Source of the DNA: Daphnia carinata
Taxonomy: Eukaryota > Arthropoda > Branchiopoda > Diplostraca > Daphniidae
Reading direction: 5' to 3'
Assembly (NCBI RefSeq): GCF_022539665.2
Contig: NC_081332.1
Span: forward strand, 2,253,773 to 2,317,772
DNA: 64,000 nt
Each line of letters opens with the position of its first letter. The first letter of the stretch is position 1. The position numbers and the translations under genes are program-made. The notes under the pieces were generated by a model. That model had not been told where the DNA came from. It ran no database searches and saw nothing but the letters and a program-made list of their open reading frames with translations. Positions 25,357-38,700 of this stretch are shown here, piece after piece.

Positions 25357-26594
25357 TTTTTTGTCGTCTTTAATTTTTTGATTTCTAACCCGTGGCAGAC
25401 CTTTTTGTTTTTATTGATTCGACAGAAAACAGATGCGAGTTTTCAACTTTTACAAATGTGCATATTTTTAAAGAATAGACTCTTTAAGTCCATTCAAACA
25501 GGTGAAAATCAACCATCATCGTAAATGTGCGTTCACGCTTTCGATGTGGTGAGCTTGATGGCAATGGCTGTCACCGAGACGTTATGGGCCTTTATTTTTA
25601 AAGGTTCATTGTTCTCGGTGCCCGGAGTTTGATCAGCGCAGGTGCTTACACTGGTACACTCCCTTTTGAAAAGAGCCGTACAAATGCATCTGATGATAGA
25701 ACCAACGTTAGTTCGACATTGACCAATCACGCTGCTTCTTTAGCTAATAAATCTGCAGCTGGCCACCTCTACCCGTGCGTTTAAGCACACCTGGCTTTTT
25801 GTCTTAATCTATTGGCACGTATCTCGCAAGCAGGCCCCATCAATTTCACTCTACAATTGGCACGACATACATGGGTGGGTCGGGGAAAGAAAAAGGTGAC
25901 CAGTCGCGTGTTCGCTTCTCCAAACACGAGCTGATGCACGAAAAACAAAAGAACGTCTTCTTTTACATCTTTATTTTTGGGTGGTACACACTGTGACCAG
26001 AATCTTCGATAGCTCCCAGTGCCTTTTAAGGTTTCAATAAGAGACTTGCAACGGGATTGAAAATACACAATGTGTTGTTGTTTTTGCACGTCCACCTCGA
26101 CCGCAAACAATTGCAAAATATCGGTTGACTGATTTTTTTAAGGGATGGTTGTGCCCATTACCTTATTAGAGTGGCCACGCGAAGAAGGCGCAGTCCCAAC
26201 CGGCTGTGATGGATGCAATGCGCTAGCGTTGGAGATCCGCTTCGCAAATAGCCGAAGAATGATGACCCAATCAAGCTGATGTATCACAACGTTAGCGGCA
26301 ATAGAGCTATCTTCGCTTTGCTTGTTCAAAAAAATGCAAAAAAACGGTTGAACCGTTGTAGCGTTTTGTATCAACCACCTGATGTTTTTGTTTGTACGCT
26401 TTTATTTACCAGAAGAAGGAATAGCAAAACATATGAAAAACAGCGCACAAGGTAGAAGCGACAAGGAAGAGAGTGAAGAAATTGCGGCCCTAGCTGACGC
26501 AACCGTCAACCCAAGCAAAAGCTGAATGTGTTCCAAACGGTTGGGAAGGCAAAGGGATGGTCGACTAGATCCGGGTTTTATATTCAAATCGGCT

Positions 26595-26596
<2 letters not shown>

Positions 26597-26625
<29 letters not shown>
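26597..26625 (+). repeat. Poly-T tract of 29 bases
   Basis: An uninterrupted run of 29 T. It could be the tail of a minus-strand retroposed sequence or simple slippage. No coding remnant with a matching tail is evident beside it. Confidence 0.9.
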
Positions 26626-29600
26626 GGGACGTCTTTTTGCGTCCTCTCGGCTGTCGTTGACGTCAAAGATAATGACTTAACAGAATTCGCCGCAACTGAA
26701 ATAAGAAAGAATAACAGGAGGCAATGGATGTCATGCGGCTTCGTTAGAAACGATAAGAACTGAATCACATTCTAACGGAAGCAAAAAATGCAGAGTGACA
26801 GAAAGAAAAGTATTGGCAACCGCTCGGCTGTGCTTCTTTTTCGATTGTTCAGGTAAATGACCGATCTCGCCATTACGGTCCCTCATAGAATAAACGCTCA
26901 AAACCCACTTTAACTTCCACTGGAATCGCTTCGGCTATCTGATCTCGTGAGTAGCGGTTTCCCTTTGACTTTTGGCTTTCACCATTCTCATTCTTTCTTT
27001 CTTTTTTTCTACGCTTAATTTTTACGTTCATTCTTCTTTTAAAATCTTTTTTTTTTTTTTTTTTGAAGCTTTATTTCGTTCGCCGTCTGCTGGCATTTGG
27101 CAAGAGAAAGAGATGAACATCGATATTAATCGACGATAGCACTATATACATCCTTTTGCGAAAACGTATAGGCTACCACCGATAAGCACGGGCCTGCGCA
27201 CACTCCAAGAAAGGGTAGCGTCAAGAGTTGAAATACACGCATTATGCAGATAAAAAAGGTAGCCTTCCTCGACATCCGGGTACGCTAACAGGGATGTTAA
27301 AGATATGTTAGTCAGTGCTTTTTTTTTTTTATTTATTTTTTTTTTTATTTAATTATCGCTTGAATAATCTAAGGACGAACCATTAACAAGACGCAGTTTG
27401 ACGTTTTGTTTGTTTTTTTTTCATTTCTTTTTTTTTTTAAGTATGCTGTTGGAATGAAGAAAAATGAATCTAAATTATGTACGTTTTTCATGTGAATCTG
27501 ATGCATGCAGGCACGCAATAACAATTGAAGGCATTGTTTGCTTTGTAAAAAAACAAAAAAAAAAGGAATCTGCTCGGCGAAAGATGAATTTCATATTTTC
27601 TAGTGGAAAATTTTTATTGTCCTGGTGAATATATACTCGAATGTAAAAAGGGTAATAAATCTACCGGCAACGGTAGACTTTGACGTTTTGCTCCGTTGAC
27701 ATTCCTATAAATGACTAGACCTTGGTTACCAACTACCGAGTGCATTAAGCCTTCCTGGTAAGCTTGTCGTAACACAAACTGTCAAGTTCTACATGCAAAT
27801 AAGGGTGGGTTTTCTTTTTTCATCTGTTAGTTTTCAACGGAAATTTGTTATTTTATCTTCAAAATTACACCAATTTTCGTTTTCCAGGCTTGTTGTGTCA
27901 TATTTTACTGTCGTCTGCACAGTTCGAAACAGAAACAAGAACGATACTGATTGCAATCTTCTTCTTTTTAATTTCAAAATTTGGATTTTGGATTTTTCAC
28001 GACGTTGTTGGCTAACCGTATGCCATTCGTCGAAAATTAAAGTTTTTTCAATGGCTCGAAACTTTCTTGAAAATTTTGCGTCGGGGAGTCATTATTTCGT
28101 CCACTTAATTTACATTCGGCAACGTTTCGCTATCATTTTCCAAATAATCTAATTACGATGGAGAGCACCGGGTGGAACGAATCATCTCGTAATGATCCGT
28201 TTTTCTCGGAAAAAAGTGTGCTGTATCTATTTTCTTTCCTTTCTTCGTATTAGTGTTCTTATTTCTAATAAGATAGACCTTGAAAAAGAACGAAATCTGC
28301 CACAGCTGACTGAAAAGTCTGGCAATCCTTTTGAGAAAACCCTCGTATGCAATGCAGCATTTCGAGAGAATTCGTACGTTTCACGTGCAATGTTTTCTCT
28401 GTGTTTTTTTTTTCTCTCCATTCCGTGTTCAACCCTGATAACCGTAAATTGGCCCTGCTACATTGTGCTTCTCATCAGTCATGAAATTCATCGCTTCGAG
28501 TTATCAGGAAGGTGATTCTGGCGATCGGGATACTTTTCTCGAGTTTCCAGAAGAGCTTACTCATGAAAGCAATTCACAATGGTAATGGTAGTCATAGTTT
28601 TGAAACAGCAATCAGGTACCGTTCTGCGCTCAGACTGTTTTCTTTTTCTAGACTTTTAATATCTTTAGGGCTTTGTCGTCTTCCGGCCCTGAAGGGAAAG
28701 GGCGGTTTTTTAACATCATGTGGTTGTCGGTTCTCGGACATTGTTGGGTGAGCTTTCTTTAAGAGTTTTTTTTTCCTTTCGAAAATGGTAGCCAAAGTCT
28801 CAACCATATAAAAGATCGTAATAATTTCTGGTCTATAATTTTCGTTTCCCCCCCTTTCGTGTCTCACTTTCTTGAGACCTACACTCTATTTTTGACGAAT
28901 GCAGCTTTTTGTTATTGAACAAGTTCAACATGTCGGTTTAGATATCAGTCGATCCGGGAAAGAGAGAAAAAGAAGCTCGATTTGAATTCATCCACGAAAA
29001 TTGCCAGATACGTGATAACTAGGACACACACATAAAAAGGCACACAGGAATAGAGAGGCTGCCCTTCTTTTGTTTTTGTTACTGGAACAAAAACAACCGA
29101 CTGAAAATGTGTGAGAACAAAAAAAAAAAAAAAAAAATCAAGACCTGAATACGAGTGTGTTTCAAGCAGAACGAAAGGGTGAGTAGGTACGGTGTATTTA
29201 GCAAGATATCCTACGACTTGGGTGGTGATGGCCATGGGGCGTTGGTGACCCAGCCGAAGAGGTGAAGTGCCTGGGGATGGAGGGAGATGCCTCACTGAAG
29301 AAACGTACTAAGCGACCGCGGTGGCACCACATGTAGGAGGTCCAACAGTGATTGGTGGTCACCGACCCACCACCTGGATGGACTCGAAACAGACGAAGAT
29401 GGTGGGCGCAAGAGGGAAGGGGGGGGGGAGGAAAAAGGGAAGAGAGTTCGTGAGGCCCCAGCAAAACAGTAAGTAGCTTCCGAGCTGCCGGAGCTGGGCA
29501 GTATATAGCCTTAAAACTGTGCCAACGGCCATTGTACCTTACCTTTTTCTCGTCCGACTCCACTGTATGCACATCCTCACCACAATCGGTCGCGACCGAT

Positions 29601-29763
29601 TCGTTTTTTTTTTTTTTTTATTATTATTATTATTTTTTTTATTTTTTTTATTACCATTCGGCTGCCGTGCTGCGGCTGCACACACACGCGCACACACGAT
29701 ACGTTTTCTTGTCCCATCAATCAACACTGGTGTCTGGATTTGTTTTCGTTTTTGCGTTGTTTT

Positions 29764-29793
29764 GGGGCGGGGCGGGGGGTTGGGGTGGAGGGG
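29764..29793 (+). promoter_or_regulatory. G-quadruplex-type G-rich motif
   Basis: Five G tracts of four or more bases (GGGG, GGGG, GGGGGG, GGGG, GGGG) separated by loops of 1-4 bases. This satisfies the usual four-tract quadruplex pattern. It lies about 200 bases upstream of the probable serpin first exon, consistent with a promoter element. It is unusual in an AT-rich setting. Confidence 0.5.
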
Positions 29794-29959
29794 TTTTTCT
29801 GCTTTCTCCGCATTGGATGAATTTCGTGTGAATTTTCGGCGACAATGTGACTGCAATTTCTCGTCTCCTCAAAATTGGCTGATGACAGGAGTGCTGTTTT
29901 TTTGTTTTTGTTTTTGTACGGTTTTTGTGTAGGTTTGCGCGCAGAGACGCTCGACTGAA

Positions 29960-30106
29960 ATCCGTCATTTAAAACCTTTCAACGAACGTGTCAAAAAGCG
30001 AAGAAAAGAACAGCTCGAGTTCATATACTTAGTGCCACCGTGTCGAGTGCAATAGTGTGTTTTGATTAGCGTGTCGCAATTCACGATATCCACTTCGGAT
30101 GTGCCG
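29960..30106 (+). other. Probable non-coding first exon of the serpin gene
   Basis: A stretch of more balanced composition ends at a strong donor (GATGTGCCG|GTAAGT). The next plausible acceptor on this strand before the serpin start codon is TTTGCAG at 31609, immediately before the ATG. A 1.5-kb 5' UTR intron would join them. The left edge is a guess. Confidence 0.35.
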
Positions 30107-31609
30107 GTAAGTCTCAATTTTTTTTCGTTCATTTTCCTACTATGAATTGAGAACGAGTTGTACAAATTCTCGACACGACATTTGATCATTTAAATTTATA
30201 ATTCTCCATCAAAAGTTAAGGGAATTTGACACACACACACAAAAAGGGAACACATTTTGATATGATACCACAGAAACAATGTGTATTAACAATCGTATCG
30301 TACTACATTAATTTTTTTTAGTTCGCCTTTGTTTGCCATCGAGTTTTCACGAAACGTTTCACCTGTCGTCTGATTGATTATACTAATTGCGATTTTTTTT
30401 TTCTTTCCAAACGAGTTGGCTAATGAGTACGGAAAGGTAACAAAGGAGAAAAACAAGACGTGTTTATAAAAAGGCGAGCTGTTTAGCGGAACAGAAGCAG
30501 ACAAGAAACTTGAATGATTCATTGACTTGCTGGCATCAAGATTTGAATGAAAAGGAAAAAGCGGCAAGCGATACCCTTAAGTCACTAGTCCCGGCAAGTT
30601 GGCGCAGACGGCGTGGCACCGTCACTCGTGGCTGGCAAGTTAAATAGTCAAGTCCTTATATAGTCAAATCGAGAGCTTTGTCTTGAGGTCAACCACACGA
30701 CTGTCGATTCTTTCCATATATGCATCACGCAGTTGGACCACTCCTTTCGCTTAGACAGGCAATTATATAGAACTTACGTTTTATTTCGTTATTTTTGACA
30801 TTTTTAGCCCAATCGAAATTGCTCTTTTTTTTTAAATGCTTGATTTGAAATCATTTAGATGTGTTAAGACTTTTAGATCCTTACGTTTATCTCAAACAAA
30901 TTTCCGTGTCAAGTGGCGGAGCGCCTGCAATTGACCTACCATTTGCGTTCATTCTTAAAAGTAGGTCCATGTTTTTTTTTCAAGTCTTGCGACCTAACGG
31001 TGGCTGAAAAGACGTCTATAATGTTGTTTTCTTCCGAAAAGGGATGGGCTGACAGCACTTTTGTTATCAGATCCTTTTGCCCTGGCCATTCAGCGGAACG
31101 GAGCTTTTCAATTCACGGGATAACCGACACGTTTTTGTTTGTTTGTTTCAATATCAGGAACCCCCTTGTTTTTATAGTCGCTGTTCTGCTTTATGTCGGT
31201 CACTCCTTCGATAAAATAAGCTGATAAAAAAGTTCAATACCATTAAAACAAACAATCATTATATTAGATGGGAAAGTATACCTGAAGATCCGGTTTGGCA
31301 AGTATCAAGTAATCTTTGTTTTGTTTTTTTTCTTTTCCCCGAGTTTGTGTCAACTTGCATTTGAAACGGCTCACACGAACACAAAGTTTACAGTCGCAAC
31401 CGGTTTGGTATTGTTTCATTTGCATGCGCAGCAGATATACGTTCGCTCGAGAGAGTGACAACGAGCTCTTAACATTGGCATATTTTTATAGTTAATCTGA
31501 GTCACACAAGGTTGCATTTCGCGTGTCACGACTTACAGCCAAACACAGTATACATCAAATTAAAAAAAAAAAAAACAAATTGCTTTTGTTTTGCTTTTTA
31601 TCTTTGCAG

Positions 31610-33493
31610 ATGGCAATCATGGAAGACTCGATGAAGTGGACGCCGTTATGCATACTCAAAGGACATTTAACTCGATACCTGCAGCAATGGAACTTACCGT
31701 GGCTGTCGATAGTGTTCGTGTTGCTTTTGATGATTGCCACCGCATGGGCCGGCCCTGTGATGCACCAGACGGCCAATTTGGATTCGGCTGCCAATGGCGG
31801 AAATGGAGTGGTAGATCTACAACGTTTCTCGCGTTCTCATTTTGCTTTCTCCTTGGACCTGTACTCGGCCCTGGCCAACCAGAACCCGGCCAATCACGAG
31901 GACGAGGCGGGCAATTTACTGTTTTCGCCTTACAGCGTATCGACAGCCCTTTCGATGATCTTTCTCGGTGCCGGATCGGGATCGACCACTTCGCTTCAGC
32001 TTCGTTCGGCCCTGCACTTGAACAATTTCAGCTTCAGCGATGTTCACGACTCTTACAAGACTGTCATCAACAAATTAACGGACCCATACTACGCCGACAT
32101 ACTGGTGACGATGAACGGCATCTTTCAACAGCAGGACACGTACATTTCGGAGAAATACAAGCGAGCCTTGGAAGAATTCTACAATGTTCGAATAGAACCG
32201 GTGGACTTCGTCCGGCATCCCCAGTTGGCTGTAGACAGCATTAATTCCTGGGCGAGGAATTTCACAAAGCAGACCATTGCGCATCCGCTTTATAAGCCGA
32301 CAACACAACCGTCCATTAATCCACTGCTAGGAATTACTTTAGCTAACGGGCTGGCATTCCGCTCTCACTGGCTCTTTCGTTTCGATCCTGCTTCTACGTT
32401 TGACAAGGGACTCTTTTATACGACTTCGAAAAAAAGGTATTTCATTTTTTTTTTTTTGTTTTGCATAATTTAGAAAAATTTCCATGCAATGTCAAAAATA
32501 GTACAACAAAAATGTGCGCTTTTAAAATTCTTATTTTCAAATCATGAATAACTGTTCATTTTTTTTTAAATGTCGATTTTTTTTTTTTTAAGATTTGAAA
32601 TCCCGATGATGGTCGGTCGTTTTAAGATACCAGTTGGTTACAGCGCCGATTTAGAGTGCCGGATAGCAGAACTGCCTTTCTCGTCTAGAAGAGTATCTTT
32701 CTTTATAATTCTACCGGATGATGTAGATCGAGGAATCACGAAACTTGAAGCTAACATGACGTCTGATAATATCAAAGCCCTGTTCTCTACATTAAAGGTA
32801 AAAGGGCCCTTTCTTTGTTTAAAATGACACGTGAACTAATTCTGAGAAAAAATCGAAAGAAATATTTTTGAATTTTAATGGTCTTTTTATTAGGACGAAA
32901 CCGTCAACATCCGGCTTCCGAGGTTCCGTTTGGAGCAACAGGAAATGGAATTAACTAACATTTTGGCATCGCTTGGAATCACTGATGTATTTGACAACGA
33001 GGCAGCAGATTTAAGTGGCATTTCGAGCGAAAAGCTTCGCTTAAACCACGTGATTCACAAGTAAATCAGTACACTAAAATTCAATAGTATAATTATGCAT
33101 CATTACATGTTAAAATTTGAATACCATTTGTAAATGATCAACAACTTTTCTGATCAATTTAAAATCTTATTCGAATTTTAAAGACTTTAGGATTTTTAAC
33201 AAATGTATGTGGTATTTGATGCATTTTAATTTCTGAACTATAGTCTTATATGAGAGCACTACAATGCACACAATGTTTTACCTAACATTTTATTTGCAAA
33301 ACACAGGACATTTTTGGAAGTGCAGGAAGATGGAATGGCCGAAGCGACAACGTCTGGGCTAAACCGGTTGGGGGCTTTTGGTGAGAAATACTTTGAAGTA
33401 GATCATCCATTCATCTTCTTTTTGTGGGATTATCACAGTGGTATCCTTTTATTTATTGGAAGAATCACAGCTCCTGAACCTTTGATTAACTAA
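31610..33493 (+). CDS. Serpin with N-terminal hydrophobic signal segment
   Basis: Serine-protease-inhibitor fold protein. Exons 31610-32436, 32593-32797, 32894-33060 and 33307-33493 join in phase to 461 residues. Residues about 33-53 (LPWLSIVFVLLLMIATAWAG) form a hydrophobic segment after a long N-region, acting as a signal peptide or signal anchor. Serpin landmarks are NLLFSPYSVSTALSMIFLGA, LANGLAFRSHWLFRF, ISSEKLRLNHVIHKTFLEV, and the C-terminal DHPFIFFLWDYHSGILLFIG. The reactive loop region runs from EDGMAEATTSGL to the DHPF motif and has the canonical spacing. Its hinge is atypical, with Met at P14 and Glu at P12 by spacing from alpha-1-antitrypsin. Target protease and inhibitory status are unknown; it may be non-inhibitory. 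There are several NxS/T glycosylation sites (e.g. NNFSFS, NFTKQ). Confidence 0.96.
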
Positions 33494-34447
33494 ACCTTTT
33501 TGAATAAGTTATGAGACAACAGTGACTTTTTTTTTGCATGCATCATCTTCCCTTATTTGCACACTTGTCTGTCTAGTAATCTGTAGACTGTCTGTGCATG
33601 TCTCTGTATATACATTTGTTGCAATGTTTGTTTTTATTCAGTTCTCTACTGCTGCCAGTCCGGCTACTCGTGACTGTAGACAGCAATCGAATTTTGTTGT
33701 TTGTCTGACAAGCAAGCAAATATGAGATTTCAATCTGAAAGTTGATGGAATACGCATTTCAACCTCGTGTTTACACTGTAAACAGTAAAACAAAACAAAA
33801 CCTTGTGGTTTTCAAATGGGTGCGCCCTCGTTCAATACATATTTCAGCCACAAATGATTAAATCCCAACTCCGGTAAAAGTGCATCACTGGCAATTTGCA
33901 ACAAACATGCCTTATGATTATAGGATGTTACGTTATTGCATTCACAGACTACTCGTTCATTTTGCACGTAAATAAACGAGTTAAGTTACGAAATAGTAAC
34001 GGTGTACTGCAATGCAACCTAACAATAAAATGTTGGTTGATCAACATTCCAAAATGAAATCGTCAATGGTAAAACATGCATAGCTTATGCCAGCTCAAGA
34101 AATGTTAACCTTTCTTTTTTTTTGGCGGATTCAAGTTGCCAAACTGCACCCTAGCGAATCAGAGACGCTATTTTTTTTTATGACGAAGGTACGTAGTACT
34201 TCATGAATAACTGAAGACTACAGGAATTTTCATCACGATGATCGCATCGTATATATATATATTTAAAGACGCAAAGGCGGCACTCGACAATGTCGTATTA
34301 GCTACACATTTCCAGCAAACTGTTGGAAGTTGAAATTTAAAATATTTGTTTTTAATTTCCAAAATTTTGAATTCATGAAAGCAAAAATTATAGGACGTGT
34401 ATGATCTTTCCTTTAAGCATATTATTATTATTTTTTTTATCTACGCA
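33494..34447. other. Convergent 3' regions of serpin and DYNLT1
   Basis: About 950 bases with no coding exon recognised. The two genes converge here, so it should contain both 3' UTRs. A short TA microsatellite lies near 34.25 kb. Confidence 0.5.
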
Positions 34448-35473
34448 CTAAATGGCCAAACCAAAGACAGATACGATGCAGTACATGGTTTTGTTTTCCC
34501 AGCGTACAGTGCAGCTTCCATCAGTTGAGTTGTCCCAGAAACACGAGCTGCTAGTGTGAACGCCAGCTCCATTCTTCTGTACGACCACGCATGTCACTAG
34601 AAAGCAAACCGAAGGATATGCGTGTAATTGTTTCACTCATTTGAAAAGGTCACTGGTTTTTTATAACCCAGTCAATGCTATGTCATAGATTTTCAGTTTG
34701 ATTAGGTTGGAAAAGATTACCAATATATTTGAAGGGTTTTTGCAATTTGACCAAAGACTGCAAGCAAGCATCCATTATGGAAGATGACCATTGGTTGACT
34801 TTGTTATGTAAGTAGGTGTTCCCTCCAATGACAGATTCAATAGCTTCTTTGATTGCGGCACTAAATATGCAAAAGGAGAAAAAAAAATTTAGGATTAGTC
34901 AACTGGAATTTCCTTTTTTGTTATAGACACATCTACATTTCCCAAAAATTTTCTTGTATGGAAATATTCAGTTGTACATCCCAGAATGTAAAATTATGGG
35001 TGTAAATATGTCAGACTGTATGTTTTTCCCATTGGTTTTTCCCATTGTTCTTTTACCAGAAATTGCCTAATGACGTTCCTGAGGGGTATTGCTTAAACAG
35101 AAATAAGGTAATATGAAAAATGGCCCAGCATGATTGTTTTTTGCAGAAATTGTCTAATCACGCAAAGGAACCATGAAAAGAATATGACGTAAGACACTTC
35201 AACAACTGAATATTCCAAGAAAATATAACAATGTCTAGCACCAAAATATTGGAAACAGGTCTTGGTGTGTACACTGCAATAAGAAAATCATAAAGCAATG
35301 ACATTAAATAACCTTCTCACCTGACATCATCAACGACGAACTGGCTCTGTACGAGATCGAATGACCAACGTGGAAACGGGAAAAACGAAATGGGTTAGAG
35401 ATTTTTTTTTAAGTTTAAATAAAAATACTTCTGGGGAACCGACCTCTTCTTGCTGAGTGCTGGGATCTTCCAT
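34448..35473 (-). CDS. DYNLT1: Dynein light chain Tctex-type
   Basis: Light chain of cytoplasmic dynein that dimerises and links the intermediate chain to cargo. Minus-strand exons 35444-35473, 35321-35346, 34721-34860 and 34448-34596 join in phase to 114 residues, against about 113 in animals. The sequence is highly conserved: [10 protein letters not shown], then [44 protein letters not shown] and [20 protein letters not shown], ending [10 protein letters not shown]. Only the last exon is long enough to stand out, because exons 1 and 2 are 30 and 26 bases. The first donor is GAG|GTCGGT, a weak but valid GT site supported by phase. The gene is head to head with LTN1. Confidence 0.97.
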
Positions 35474-35778
35474 TTACGATTTAGTAATTGACTAACGCTT
35501 ATTAACAAGAAAATATTAAACAGTTGAACACAACTGCAAACAGCTTGACGAGGAGACACTAAATTCTACAGAACCGAATTTACGTCAATGTCAGCACCAT
35601 GCTTATTTTTTTTTACCTGTCAACGTTGCCATGACAAAATACTCGTCACTGGCAGTGTGGCAGACGAACCAACAAAAATCTGGACGTTGTGTTAAAACCT
35701 CGATTGAATTTAGTTTGTGTAAATGTGCATACGACTGCGCAAAATTGTCTAATTCTTTAGTTTATCTTTTCTGTAAAC
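35474..35778. promoter_or_regulatory. Shared divergent promoter, DYNLT1 / LTN1
   Basis: Only 305 bases separate the two start codons, so both transcripts must start within this gap. It includes CAACGTTGCCATGACAAA (35621-35637), which has one good RFX half-site (GTTGCC) and a poorer second half. No TATA box is obvious at a fixed distance from either start. Confidence 0.55.
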
Positions 35779-38700
35779 ATGGGTGGAAAGGATAAAAAAG
35801 GACCTAGAACCAAAGGGAACACAAAGGTATACATTTACTGTTATTTCGCTTCGTAAGGCATATCAACACCGTGGAACGAAAAATATGTCTAATTTTTTTT
35901 AGCCCTCAAGCTCCGGAAGAAGTGCGGAGCTGTTAGGTAATGTCACTGAGTTCGTAGGATTCAGTGGCCTGCCTGAAGGTTCCTATGTCCCAGTTATTGG
36001 AGCAAATTCCTTGGTTGAGGATGCATCTGCAGATTCAAATATTCCAGCAGATTTCCGTCTAAGTCTGAGAAAAATGGGAAAGCGTGATTCTACAACAAAA
36101 ATCAAAGCTCTTCAGGAGTTCAACGAACTGTGTGAGGAAAATTCCCTTGAAACTCTAAAAACTATTCTGCCATTCTGGCCCAGAATATTCTCACGTCTTG
36201 CAGTTGATGGAGATCGTAGAGTGAGGGAATATCTTCACAAATCTCATTTACAGTTGACAAGTCAACTGGGGAGAAATTTGGCCCCTTATTTGAAAGAAAT
36301 GATGGGTGCCTGGTTCACTTCTCAAAGTGATACTTATGCCCCTGCAGCTTTTGTAGCTGCGCATTCTCTTAAAACTTGTTTCCCTGGAGATAAATTTTCT
36401 GATGCTATAGCATTTTGCCACAATGAAATAATGGATTATATTAAAGATTCAATTCTCAAGGAAAATGATTTTTCAGATGAGCAGAAAGAAAGGATAACAA
36501 TCGGTGGTATTGCCGGCTATTCTCTTTTGCTTCAGCAAGTTAAATGTGATGTTCTGGAATCGGAAAAATATCTCCTCCGACACAGTGAAATGTGGAAAAA
36601 CGCAAATCTGTACAAAATTGTAGAGCAAAATAAGAGTTTGCCCATTAAGCAAGCATGGTTTGGTCTCATTTACAGTGTGGTCCACTATTTACCGGAAGTA
36701 GCAAAAGGTATTTTTCATTATGATAAGGTTACAAGATCAGAATATGTTAATCTATTCGTGCTTTAACGTAAATATTTACAGAAAATTCCAAAAGGTTATT
36801 GCCTTCAATTTTTAAGGTAGGGTAAAGATTAACTTGAAATAAGTTTTAATCGCCTCCGTTTCATTGTGGTTGTAATACATTTTAATAGTTCTTGGATGAT
36901 TCCGAATCAACATCCCAACCGGCATTGTGGGAAACAACTTTAAAAATACTGTTGACAGTAGAAAATGCATCAAGTTACGTCAACCTTTCCTCCCATGCGA
37001 CCCCAAAATTTCTGAATCTTCTTCGAAATGCTTGTTCAGGAAATGCACGCAAAATTGGTCCTCTAATAGTACCATACGTGCGATTGTTAAGAGAACACAA
37101 AGAAAACCAAAGCCAAACAGAAGAATTCGATCGGCAAGTGATCGAGGCACTATTTCAAGGCCTCTTATGCCGCAGCATTTTTAACAGCAGTTTGGAAGCT
37201 TCCGCCCTATCGGAGTCGTTGTTTCAGTTGTTAGACTACATAGCCAAAGCCAGTGGTGATTCTCCTCACTTTAAAGAGCTTCTTCAAAGCACAGTAATTT
37301 CTTTGAGAAATTCTATTAACAATGTATAAGACTAAGATATATATTTTTTCATCGGTAGGTAATACCATCTCTTGATTTAATGGTTAAATCAAAATGCAGC
37401 GAACTGGTCGTATCCGCTGTGATACGTCAGGTGACGGTGACTCTTACTTGTTGGTTTAGAACGGATGAAAGCGTAGCCAATGTTTTCTGGGAACTCCTAG
37501 ACAATTTTATCATGAGTTTAATTACTCAATCGTCGGATCCTGATGCCTCGCTATTCGAGAATGTTGCATTGATTATCTTGGTGTTGATGGACGCACATTC
37601 TAAACTTGACAATCGGACAAAGATGAATAGACGATGCATTCGCATCCGTTTTGCCGATACCACTACGGAAGACATGAGTAAAGGACAGGAGACATCACCG
37701 GCTCATGTACCAGAGATGCCTCTTCTCTTTCGAGAGAAAGTTGTGGCAATGAGCATTTTAGTCTGTAAAGATGCTTTGAAACGTCTTGAAGTATCCGATT
37801 GTGAGACATCCCTGCGTCTTTTCGCCTCTCTGATGCGCTGTGACGATATTTTGCGTGGGTTTTTGGCTGCCGAAAGTGCCAGCTCAATCGACAGCATGTT
37901 GTCTTCCATCCGGAGAATGTTGCAAAAATTACGAGATAAGAATACGTCCTTCTTGTTCTTCACAATATTGGATGTCATGGACAGTGAATTTAGGTTAGAA
38001 TTTTTTAAATCTAATTTTGCATAATCTGCAACCATTAATATTTCGACTTTTTACATTCAGGTGTATTATTTTGGAAGACCTAGCCACCGACGAGCAAACG
38101 TATGAAGTCATGGTGTCCACAGCACTTGAAAGCTCAGAATTGTCTCGAAAGCAGGTGGTTTTAGAATGGCTTCGAAGCACAGATGTTGGTGATTTGCTCA
38201 TTTCTACAGCTAAACGTGTCGGTGTATATTTCAACGAGGACGAAAACAACGATTTTGCATGGAGTTTACTCCGTGCAGCTCTCGCTGCCAGGCAACCCTC
38301 AAGCCAAGGTAGTACCATTGAAAATTTCAAAAAAAGAAGTTCCATTTGTATATATATTATCCATCTATTTTAGAACCATTGCTTCCAAAAGTACACATCG
38401 GTGGTATCATGGAAGCATTTATTCAAGCATTCTACGCCGAACACGCTGACGAAAATTTCATCGACACGTTTGTTCAAAAGCTTTCGAGTACGCTAAAGCC
38501 ATCTAGTCAGTCGAACTTCTTCATTGATCCGTCCGGTGAATGGCTCGTCTCTCTGGTCACAGTATTGTGCTCTTCCGTGATCATCCAACCGACATCTGCC
38601 AACATCTTATTGGAGTTATGGGAAAAGGGAGCTAGTTACGCGATACACTCTCGATGCCAATCAGCTGTCGCCATAATTAAGAACAACTTAACCGCAATAC

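Larger units (their letters stand above)
25357..31609. other. Gene-poor region upstream of the serpin
   Basis: About 6.2 kb with no recognisable coding exon. It contains the kinesin 3' UTR, long homopolymer runs (26.6, 27.05, 27.3 and 29.1 kb), CA and T/AT microsatellites near 29.6-29.7 kb, and a G-rich block at 29764. ORFs around 29.5-29.9 kb occur on both strands and are low-complexity artefacts. A clean donor at 30106 suggests a 5' UTR exon for the serpin (listed separately). Confidence 0.5.

Noticed and set aside
25781-26587. Minus-strand ORFs after the kinesin
   Set aside because: No recognisable domains, no in-phase splice chain, and adjacent to a 29-base T run; most likely non-coding.
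29198-29968. Several ORFs of about 80-137 codons on both strands
   Set aside because: Driven by T runs, CA and ATT microsatellites and the G-rich block; composition is low-complexity and no domain is seen.
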